This document shows positions 1 to 5,277 of a DNA stretch of 5,952 bases, piece by piece. Every line of letters begins with the position of its first letter. Position 1 is the first letter of the stretch. The notes under the pieces are model-generated. The model saw only the letters and a list, made by a program, of their open reading frames with translations. It did no database searches and had not been told where the DNA came from. The translations under genes were made by a program, and so were the position numbers. This stretch comes from Mariprofundaceae bacterium (GTDB taxonomy: Bacteria > Pseudomonadota > Zetaproteobacteria > Mariprofundales > Mariprofundaceae): assembly GCA_027075825.1 (NCBI GenBank), contig JALSZZ010000016.1:1-5952 (forward strand), given 5' to 3'.

Positions 1-520
1 CCTGCGGATGCAGGGTCATCCAGACATCAAACGCAAACAGCAGACCGCCGCCAACATAACCCAGGGCAAAGCCCAGCGCTGATGTCTGATGCAGATGTTC
101 ATGCTCGCTCACATCGACAATCAGTGCATCATAAAAAATATTGGCGCCTGAAAAAGCAATGGAACCAAAAGCAAACAGTAGCAAAGCCACCAGCCATTGC
201 CCGTTGCCGGCAAAAAACAGCCCTGCCGTCATCAGCACACCCAGGCAGGTAAAACTAAGTAACATGCGTTTTTTGATACCGCCCTGATCGGCAAAAGCGC
301 CCAGCACTGGCGCGCTCAGCGCAATCAGCAAACCAGCGCCGGCATTGCCCATGCCTAACCAGAATGTGCTTTCACTGACATCCATGCCAGCAGCCCAGTA
401 CTGCTTGAAAAAGAGAGGGAAAAAACCGGCCATTACCGTGGTGGCAAAGGCCGAGTTGGCCCAGTCATACAATGCCCAGGCATATTTCGGACGTTGTTGC
501 GCAAGTGTGTGGGTTATCAT
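1..520 (-). CDS. UMF1/Atg22-like MFS transporter, N-terminal part (cut by left window edge)
   Basis: The first 173 residues of a polytopic inner-membrane protein are visible; the 3' end lies beyond base 1. The start is the ATG at 520-518, which overlaps the TGA of the hda-like gene (ATGA), with a GGGA ribosome-binding sequence about 6 nt upstream. Near the N-terminus it reads YDWANSAFATTVMAGFFPLFF, the hallmark opening of the UMF1 / vacuole-effluxer Atg22-like branch of the major facilitator superfamily. A motif-A-like loop, GAFADQGGIKKRM, follows the second hydrophobic segment, and the stretch ANIFYDALIVDVS then SALGFALGYVGGGLLF is also typical. Family members are secondary carriers; the substrate of the bacterial ones is mostly unknown and I cannot assign one. 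Five to six hydrophobic segments are visible, about half the expected number. Family assignment is confident, function is not. Confidence 0.88.
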   Translation of the reverse strand, partial: MITHTLAQQRPKYAWALYDWANSAFATTVMAGFFPLFFKQYWAAGMDVSESTFWLGMGNAGAGLLIALSAPVLGAFADQGGIKKRMLLSFTCLGVLMTAGLFFAGNGQWLVALLLFAFGSIAFSGANIFYDALIVDVSEHEHLHQTSALGFALGYVGGGLLFAFDVWMTLHPQ

Positions 521-1212
521 GATGTTCCCAGCTTGTCTTTCACCCAGCGCTGCGTGGCACGCACGCGCTCTGGCCGTGATGCTGCTTCCAACTGCTGCAA
601 CACGGCCAGTTGATGCGCCAGTGTGCGTTCAGTATGTGTGAGCATCGTGCTAAGTACGCCTTCGGGAACGTCCCAGCGCCAGTTATGCGCCACTGACAAC
701 AGCACGGCGCGTAACTCCTCATCACTGGCTGGTGGCTTCAACCATACCTTGTCAAACGTACGCAAACGACTGGCCAGTTCCGGTGGCGACAACTGCGCAT
801 CCTTACAATGCCAGCTAACCAGCACATGAGCGCTGCATTGCCTGGCCTGCTCCAGCAAATGAAACAAGGTCTCTCCGGTGATGGCATCGCAGCCTCCGGC
901 ATCCAGATCAAACACCCAGTGGCTTTTTCCTGTCAGCAATTCCAGACAACGGGCCACCCGCGATGTGGCCGTTACACCAGCAATGATCGCAGGCTGAAGC
1001 AGCGCCAGCGATGGTGATTCAGCCGTCAGTTGATGAATCAAATGGCTCTTGCCGCTGGCAGGGCCGCTGCTGTCCAGCCATAGCCTGCCGCCCTGCACCA
1101 GCCAGCAGGCCAGTTGTCTGCTCGCTTCAAGCGTGCCGCTATGGGCAACCCACTGACCAAAAGGCGCGCGTTTCCACTCCTCGACGGTCAGCAGCGGAAC
1201 ACGTTCAGCCAT
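517..1212 (-). CDS. hda: Hda-like DnaA-homologous AAA+ protein (regulatory inactivation of DnaA)
   Basis: 231-residue protein related to the AAA+ domain of DnaA and to Hda, which with the DNA-loaded sliding clamp promotes ATP hydrolysis by DnaA and so limits re-initiation. Visible elements: P-loop SGPASGKSHL (residues 49-58, K55, S56), Walker B-like VFDLDA (100-105), sensor I region HVLVSW (129-134), box VII ELASRL with candidate arginine finger R149, and a sensor II-like ERTLAHQL with R196. Length and order match Hda (about 230-250 residues). Two oddities: the first P-loop glycine is serine (S49), and the N-terminus (MAERVPLLTVEEW) has no QLxLP-type clamp-binding motif. A longer start is excluded because an in-frame TGA lies 18 nt upstream of the ATG. 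The start overlaps the pgsA-like stop by 8 nt and the stop overlaps the MFS gene (ATGA). It could be a divergent DnaA-like paralogue rather than a functional Hda. Confidence 0.83.
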   Translation of the reverse strand: MAERVPLLTVEEWKRAPFGQWVAHSGTLEASRQLACWLVQGGRLWLDSSGPASGKSHLIHQLTAESPSLALLQPAIIAGVTATSRVARCLELLTGKSHWVFDLDAGGCDAITGETLFHLLEQARQCSAHVLVSWHCKDAQLSPPELASRLRTFDKVWLKPPASDEELRAVLLSVAHNWRWDVPEGVLSTMLTHTERTLAHQLAVLQQLEAASRPERVRATQRWVKDKLGTS

Positions 1213-1765
1213 GGTCCTGCTGTTCTGAACTCAGCGCCTTGAACGTCCAGGCCACCAGATAATGCAGGCCGGAAGCGCAGGTCACCGCAAAAGTCAGCCA
1301 GGCCGCCCATTGCAGCCACACAGCATGCACAGGCATCATCATGGATAACAGCACCATCAGCACATAAACGCACTGAAACAAGGTCGTGGCTTTGGAAACA
1401 AGGCTCGGCTCCATGCGCAGGTTATGGGTGATCATTTCATAGGCAAGAGCGCCGACGATGATGGTAATATCGCGAAAAATAATGGCCAGAAACAGATAAA
1501 GCGGCACATGGTCGATAACAAAAAGCGTTACCACTGTGCTTAGTAACATGATTTTATCAGCCAGCGGGTCAAGGTAGGCCCCGACCCGGGTATGCATATT
1601 CCAGTAACGGGCGATCAGGCCATCCAGCATATCGGTAATCGCCGCAATGGCCATCAGCATCAGCGCATGCGGAATTTTGCGCTCAAGAATCATGAAAACA
1701 ATCACCGGGGTAAGAACAATACGCGCCAGTGTCAGGCTGTTGGGCACGTTGATTACATGTTTCAC
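1205..1765 (-). CDS. pgsA: CDP-alcohol phosphatidyltransferase, PgsA-like (phosphatidylglycerophosphate synthase)
   Basis: 186-residue integral membrane enzyme. The CDP-alcohol phosphatidyltransferase signature is complete, D-x2-D-G-x2-A-R-x8-G-x3-D-x3-D: D45, D48, G49, A52, R53, G62, D66, D70. The aspartates bind the metal ions and D70 is the expected catalytic base. About six hydrophobic helices are visible (roughly 11-27, 33-52, 70-88, 89-108, 127-143, 148-172). The N-terminus NVPNSLTLARIVLTP and the size match PgsA, which joins CDP-diacylglycerol to glycerol 3-phosphate in the inner membrane, the committed step to phosphatidylglycerol. The family also contains cardiolipin-synthase-type and other enzymes, and a second PgsA-like copy elsewhere is possible, so acceptor specificity is inferred. 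The start codon is GTG inside a GTGA overlap with the DUF2066-like stop; no good ribosome-binding sequence is visible, so translation probably depends on coupling. Confidence 0.87.
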   Translation of the reverse strand: MKHVINVPNSLTLARIVLTPVIVFMILERKIPHALMLMAIAAITDMLDGLIARYWNMHTRVGAYLDPLADKIMLLSTVVTLFVIDHVPLYLFLAIIFRDITIIVGALAYEMITHNLRMEPSLVSKATTLFQCVYVLMVLLSMMMPVHAVWLQWAAWLTFAVTCASGLHYLVAWTFKALSSEQQDHG

Positions 1766-2745
1766 TGAATAAGCCAGGCCCCGTCCAGACGCGTTGCCTG
1801 CATGCCATGCTGCGCAAACCAGTCTGTCAGCCAGGCCTGAGCGGCTGTTTTCAGTTGCAGGGCATAGCGTTGTTCTCCCTGACTAAAACTCATGGGAATC
1901 AGCGCTTTGACACGTTGTTCCTGTTGCAGGGCTTTTTCCAGCACCAGTTGTTGTGATAAACTCATGGTTTTGCGAACCACCAGCAATTCACTGCCTGGCG
2001 GCATGGGCAAGCTGTTATCAGCTACCGTCTCCCCCTGATCAGCAGGTGCATTTTCAATAGCATCAGTTGTTGCTACCGCTGGCGCAACAGCGACTTCCGG
2101 TGAACCCTCAGCCGTCCCCAGGGTATCGCGAAGCTGCAACATATTATCCTGCATCCAGGCCACCAGAAAGGCAAAACTGTCCCCCCGAATACGCCTGTTT
2201 TCATCAATGTCCGAAAGCAGGGCTGAACCACTGATATGCAGACCAACCTGTTGGGGATCAAGCCATGTAAAACGCATATTCACCGTCGGTGCTGTCGGGT
2301 CGAGTAAAATACCCCAGCGCCGGGCAATGATTGCAGCCTGCTGGGCCAGCAACCGCCGGGAATTGGTCATTTCCTTGCCTTGCCTGTTGATCAGTGCGAT
2401 ATTCAGCCGAAAGCGCGGTATGGTTTTCAACCCGGGAATCCCCTGCTCTGCCAACAACTGCCACACGGCCTGTTCATTCATTTCCAGGGTAATGGATTGC
2501 TGGCCACGCTGCACCCGCTGCAACAACAACTGCGGTGTTTTGACAAAAGGCGCGCTGTTTCTGCCGGCAATCGGTAACACGCGATCCCATAGCTGCGGCA
2601 ACGCCTGACGAATCTGATCATCCAGCGTTGCTGCTGCCTGCTGACGCTCCAGCACCAGTACAAAGCGCGGATCGGCCATGGCGGCTGAGGCAAACATACA
2701 CAGGGCCAGACAACACAACACTCCCCGAAGACAGCAAGCCATCAT
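1762..2745 (-). CDS. Exported DUF2066-like protein
   Basis: 327-residue protein with a Sec signal peptide: a short basic start, a Cys/Leu-rich hydrophobic core (residues 7-20) and a probable cleavage site ASAAMA|DP after residue 24. The mature N-terminal part (about 25-210) resembles DUF2066: a repeated pattern of predicted helices beginning DDQIRQALPQLWDRVLPIAG, then strands (RFRLNIALIN, VGLHISGSALLSD). Residues 211-250 form an Ala/Val/Glu/Pro-rich linker, followed by a small C-terminal domain (252-327) ending in WLIQ. The role of DUF2066 proteins is unknown; they are periplasmic and in gammaproteobacteria are often found close to hda, which agrees with the order here. The start overlaps the sspB stop (ATGA); a second ATG follows directly and either could be used. 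Family assignment is from overall pattern and context and needs a profile search. No lipobox precedes any of the signal-peptide cysteines. Confidence 0.62.
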   Translation of the reverse strand: MMACCLRGVLCCLALCMFASAAMADPRFVLVLERQQAAATLDDQIRQALPQLWDRVLPIAGRNSAPFVKTPQLLLQRVQRGQQSITLEMNEQAVWQLLAEQGIPGLKTIPRFRLNIALINRQGKEMTNSRRLLAQQAAIIARRWGILLDPTAPTVNMRFTWLDPQQVGLHISGSALLSDIDENRRIRGDSFAFLVAWMQDNMLQLRDTLGTAEGSPEVAVAPAVATTDAIENAPADQGETVADNSLPMPPGSELLVVRKTMSLSQQLVLEKALQQEQRVKALIPMSFSQGEQRYALQLKTAAQAWLTDWFAQHGMQATRLDGAWLIQ

Positions 2746-3209
2746 TTAACAATCCGCAAGCGTGGTACAGGTGCTGGTTCTGGCGCTGCTGATGATGCTG
2801 TTGACGCAGCACTGTCGGCATCGTCTGTGGCTTGCTGCTCTGCCGCCTGCTGTGCCACCATGTCCAGCACGGTACGGACAACAGCAGGCACATCCTGCTC
2901 CCAGATCAGGCCGTCTTCCATATTGCCACCCGGCAGGTAAGCCGCCCACAGCGCCGCCAGCGGGATATGACAATCAAAAGGCTGGCCGGAGAAAGAAAAA
3001 CGCGAACGCACACCGTTCGCATCTATTTCAATCGCCTGTGGCATGCGCGTATTCAGCACCAGACTCAGAGCCGGATCGTGCTTTAAGTGCTGCGGTACAA
3101 TACAGTCTTCACGACTTGCATCAACAACAATATAAATACGCCCATGCTGCTGAAAATAGTTTTTTAACTGGCGCGCTTTGGCAGCTTGCGTAAAATCAAT
3201 GCTCTCCAT
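2742..3209 (-). CDS. sspB: ClpXP protease specificity-enhancing factor SspB
   Basis: 155-residue adaptor that tethers substrates, notably ssrA-tagged peptides from stalled ribosomes, to the ClpXP protease in the cytoplasm. The N-terminal domain (1 to about 115) follows the SspB pattern: a helix (RQLKNYFQQ), then IYIVVDASREDCIVPQHL, a strand LSLVLN, an acidic turn and strand, RFSFSGQPFDCHIPLAALWAAY, matching E. coli SspB segments such as HLVVDV, VPMEY, RFGGIPRQVSVPLAAVLAIY. Residues 117-148 are a low-complexity Ala/Gln/Asp/Ser/Pro linker. The last seven residues, PRLRIVK, match the ClpX-binding tail of E. coli SspB (PALRVVK). The start is the ATG at 3209, preceded by a strong AAGGGGGAG; the reading frame is open further upstream but that part has no SspB similarity. 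It overlaps the aroG-like stop by 14 nt. No sspA lies next to it. Confidence 0.88.
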   Translation of the reverse strand: MESIDFTQAAKARQLKNYFQQHGRIYIVVDASREDCIVPQHLKHDPALSLVLNTRMPQAIEIDANGVRSRFSFSGQPFDCHIPLAALWAAYLPGGNMEDGLIWEQDVPAVVRTVLDMVAQQAAEQQATDDADSAASTASSAAPEPAPVPRLRIVK

Positions 3210-4278
3210 TACTCCCCCTTTGTCGGCGCTGCACCACGGCATCGGCAAGTACCGCCAGCATGCGTTCGGTATCCTGCCAGCCAACACAGGCATCGGTAAT
3301 ACTTACGCCATATGCCAGCGATGACGGATCCCCCACCGGCTGGTTCCCTTCATGAAGATTACTTTCTATCATCACCCCGATAATCTTCCGGTTACCTGCC
3401 GCTACCTGTTCTGCAATCGCCTGGTTGACGATCGGTTGTTCCTCAAATCGCTTATGGCTGTTGGCATGACTGCAATCAATCATAATGCCGGTATGCACGC
3501 CGCTGGCCTTCAGTTCATCGCAGGCCGTGCGCACATGAACCGCATCATAATTGGTATGGTCGTGGCCACCACGCAGGATAATATGGGCATCGTTATTGCC
3601 TGCTGTGGAAAAAATCGCCGAATGGCCCTCTTTGGTGAGAGAAAGAAAATGGTGACCGTGAGAAGCAGCGCGAATAGCATCAATCGCAACGCGAAAACCG
3701 CCGTCTGTACCGTTTTTGAAGCCGACCGGGCAGGAAAGTCCGGAGGCCAGTTCACGGTGCCCCTGACTTTCTGTCGTGCGGGCGCCAATAGCCCCCCAGC
3801 TCACCAGATCAGCCATATATTGCGGCGTAATCAGATCGAGAAACTCCGTGCCGGCAGGTATGCCCATATTGCTGACATCCAGCAACAACTTGCGCGCCTT
3901 GCGAATCCCGTCATTGATTTCAAAACTGTTGTTCAGATAAGGGTCGTTGATCAGGCCCTTCCAGCCGACGGTCGTGCGCGGTTTTTCGAAGTAAATGCGC
4001 ATCACAATTTTCAGTCTGTCGGCATATTGCTGACGCATGCCCTGCAATCGCCCGGCATATTCAAGTGCAGCGTCGGTATCGTGCACAGAGCATGGCCCGA
4101 CGACGACCAGCAGGCGATCATCTTCGTCCCGGAGAATGCGATGAATATCCTGTCTGGCCTGCCAGACCGTGCGTGCCGCCTCCACGGTAATCGGCAACTC
4201 GCTGTGGACCTGCGCCGGTTTGACCACTTCCCTGATCCCCGTGATTCGCAGATCATCGGTTTGATAGCTTTCAGACAT
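3196..4278 (-). CDS. aroG: 3-deoxy-7-phosphoheptulonate (DAHP) synthase, type I-alpha, phenylalanine-type
   Basis: 360-residue cytoplasmic enzyme that condenses phosphoenolpyruvate and erythrose 4-phosphate to DAHP, the first step towards aromatic amino acids. Long stretches agree with E. coli AroG: TDDLRI at the N-terminus, VVVGPCSVHD, YFEKPRTTVGWKGLINDP, SWGAIGARTTESQ, ELASGLSCPVGFKNGTDG. Metal ligands C63, H271, E305 and D329 are all present, as are PEP/phosphate residues R94, K99, R167 and K188. Positions linked to feedback control in AroG (D148, P152, L181, S182, S213 here) are kept. Serine in FLSLTK, where tyrosine-sensitive AroF has glycine, favours the phenylalanine-type, but this is inferred. 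I chose the ATG at 4278, ten bases after an AAGGGGA sequence, because it gives the family's N-terminus; a GTG at 4311 would add 11 unmatched residues. This gene follows the only real gap in the window. Confidence 0.94.
   Translation of the reverse strand: MSESYQTDDLRITGIREVVKPAQVHSELPITVEAARTVWQARQDIHRILRDEDDRLLVVVGPCSVHDTDAALEYAGRLQGMRQQYADRLKIVMRIYFEKPRTTVGWKGLINDPYLNNSFEINDGIRKARKLLLDVSNMGIPAGTEFLDLITPQYMADLVSWGAIGARTTESQGHRELASGLSCPVGFKNGTDGGFRVAIDAIRAASHGHHFLSLTKEGHSAIFSTAGNNDAHIILRGGHDHTNYDAVHVRTACDELKASGVHTGIMIDCSHANSHKRFEEQPIVNQAIAEQVAAGNRKIIGVMIESNLHEGNQPVGDPSSLAYGVSITDACVGWQDTERMLAVLADAVVQRRQRGSNGEH
3212..3220 (-). promoter_or_regulatory. Ribosome-binding sequence of sspB
   Basis: AAGGGGGAG on the minus strand, about 4-5 bases from its G-run to the ATG at 3209. 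It sits within the last codons of the aroG-like gene and supports the short SspB start; it is the strongest such sequence in the window. Confidence 0.65.
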
Positions 4279-4286
4279 GGATAATA

Positions 4287-4296
4287 TATCCCCTTT
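4287..4296 (-). promoter_or_regulatory. Ribosome-binding sequence of the aroG-like gene
   Basis: On the minus strand AAGGGGA (4295-4289) lies ten bases before the ATG at 4278. It decides between this ATG and the in-frame GTG at 4311, which would place the purine run inside the coding region. Confidence 0.6.
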
Positions 4297-4298
4297 TT

Positions 4299-4316
4299 TA
4301 ATACGACTCACCGCAG
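4299..4316 (+). other. T7-promoter-like sequence in the intergenic gap
   Basis: TAATACGACTCAC at 4299-4311 is identical to positions -17 to -5 of the bacteriophage T7 class III promoter; the next five bases are CGCAG instead of TATAG, giving 15 matches out of 18. It points towards higher coordinates, antisense to the carbonic anhydrase gene. The melting segment is lost, so activity with T7 RNA polymerase would probably be poor. Whether this is chance, a phage-type signal or an artefact cannot be told from the sequence. Confidence 0.4.
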
Positions 4317-4317
4317 T

Positions 4318-4333
4318 GCATCATAAGCATCAT
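4318..4333. repeat. Short direct repeat GCATCAT in the gap before the aroG-like gene
   Basis: GCATCAT occurs at 4318-4324 and again at 4327-4333, separated by AA (9-bp period). It lies just upstream of the aroG-like gene, in the 55-bp gap that is the only true intergenic space here. It could be part of an operator or simple chance; it does not resemble a TyrR box. Confidence 0.3.
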
Positions 4334-4846
4334 TCATTTCAGCAATGCATGCTTGCTGGCCATTTCGACATAATGGCTGGCTGACTGTGACAGAAACGCC
4401 TGCTCTTCCGGGCTTAATGCCCGCACCTGACGCGCCGGTGAGCCGGCATAGAGAAAACCGCCCCTGAGAACCTTTCGTTCCGTTACCAGAGAGCCTGCCG
4501 CCAGCAGGCAGCCTGCTTCAAGCACGGCACGATCCATGACAATCGAGCCCATGCCCACCAGACAACCATCCTGTATCTCACAGCCATGCAGCAGCACGCG
4601 ATGACCAACCGTCACATCGTCTCCGACGATGCAGGGAGACACGCCATGGGAAGTATGCAGTACGCTGTGCTCCTGAATATTACTGCGCGTACCAATACGG
4701 ATGGCTTCCAGATCGCCACGCAGCACACACTGGTACCAGATGCTGCTGCCTGCACCCAGCCGAACATTGCCGATAATATCCGCCGATGGTGCAACAAAGG
4801 CAGCCGCTGCAACGTCCGGCGTGTGCGCTGCCAGCGAGGTAATCAT
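4334..4846 (-). CDS. Gamma carbonic anhydrase family protein (YrdA/PaaY type)
   Basis: 170-residue left-handed beta-helix protein with hexapeptide repeats and a C-terminal helix, the usual length for the YrdA/PaaY/CaiE branch, which forms trimers. Compared with the archaeal enzyme Cam, the three zinc histidines are present as H64 (SVLHTS), H82 and H87 (VGHRVLLHG). R43 and D45 (LRGD) and Q58 are also kept, while the Asp after Gln is Glu59. The acidic loop carrying the proton-shuttle glutamate of Cam is missing, as in other short bacterial relatives. Conserved GMGSIVMD and FLYAGSPARQVRALS complete the match. Many members of this branch show weak or no carbonic anhydrase activity, so metal binding is well supported and catalysis is not. 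The start codon shares a base with the bactofilin stop (TAATG) and lacks a clear ribosome-binding sequence, which suggests reinitiation. Confidence 0.9.
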   Translation of the reverse strand: MITSLAAHTPDVAAAAFVAPSADIIGNVRLGAGSSIWYQCVLRGDLEAIRIGTRSNIQEHSVLHTSHGVSPCIVGDDVTVGHRVLLHGCEIQDGCLVGMGSIVMDRAVLEAGCLLAAGSLVTERKVLRGGFLYAGSPARQVRALSPEEQAFLSQSASHYVEMASKHALLK

Positions 4847-5277
4847 TAGATAGGCTTGTTTTTGGGCTGCTCTGTTGCCCCGACATTATTCTTTTTGCTG
4901 CTGTCAACATGTTTCATACGGCCATTGATCCAGCTGCCTTCTGCCTGGGCAATCACGGTATATTCCACATCACCATTCAGGCGCGCTGTGCCGCCGAGTT
5001 TTAATGTTTGCGAGGTGAACACATTGCCGGTAATGCTGCCATGCAAGACCAGATTCGGAACGCGCACTTCGCCGGTAATGGTCGCGCCCTCACTGACAAT
5101 CAGCGTGCCATCCTTGGCTGAATGAATATTTCCTTCAAATTTTCCATCAATACGCACAGAGCCTTCAAAGCTCATATCACCTGTAATACTCGAATGCGCG
5201 CCAATCAGCGTATCAATGTGCTGACTGTCGCGGGTGGGCGCTGCCGCTACTTCCGGTTTGCTGCTTTTTCTCAACAT
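4846..5277 (-). CDS. Bactofilin (polymer-forming cytoskeletal protein)
   Basis: 143-residue bactofilin. The central DUF583 domain (about 21-123) is a right-handed beta-helix that polymerises without nucleotide; it shows the family opening DTLIGAHSSITGDMSFEGSVRIDGKFEGNI, here residues 22-51, followed by regular repeats with glycine at turns and a final EGSWINGRMKH. The basic N-terminus (MLRKSSKP) is the type that associates with membranes in this family, and the Lys/Asn/Gln-rich C-terminus (128-143) is the usual disordered tail. Bactofilins act as scaffolds for cell shape, stalks, polar organisation or cell-wall enzymes; the specific role here is unknown. The start is the ATG at 5277 with AAGGA ten bases upstream. 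The gene begins inside the end of the upstream coiled-coil gene (65-nt overlap) and ends on the carbonic anhydrase start. Confidence 0.93.
   Translation of the reverse strand: MLRKSSKPEVAAAPTRDSQHIDTLIGAHSSITGDMSFEGSVRIDGKFEGNIHSAKDGTLIVSEGATITGEVRVPNLVLHGSITGNVFTSQTLKLGGTARLNGDVEYTVIAQAEGSWINGRMKHVDSSKKNNVGATEQPKNKPI

Noticed and set aside
2207..2608. 133-residue open frame on the plus strand
   Set aside because: It is antisense to the DUF2066-like gene, Cys/Ser/Arg-rich without domain pattern, and has no coherent neighbour on its strand.
2685..2745. Lipoprotein signal in the Cys-rich N-terminus of the DUF2066-like protein
   Set aside because: No cysteine is preceded by a lipobox-like L-[AS]-[GA]; the AxA cleavage pattern ASAAMA|DP fits signal peptidase I better.
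2762..3193. 143-residue open frame on the plus strand
   Set aside because: It is antisense to sspB, whose identity is clear from both domain and tail; the translated product is low-complexity and unrecognisable.
3210..3293. Longer SspB start giving 28 extra residues
   Set aside because: The extra residues resemble no SspB N-terminus and lie inside the aroG-like gene; the ATG at 3209 has a strong ribosome-binding sequence.
3352..4284. 310-residue open frame on the plus strand
   Set aside because: It lies entirely antisense to the strongly conserved DAHP synthase gene, has no recognisable domain and looks like a codon-bias shadow.
4279..4310. TATATT as a -10 promoter element for the aroG-like gene
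   Set aside because: It lies between the ribosome-binding sequence and the ATG, so transcription would start within the gene; no convincing -35 element is spaced before it.
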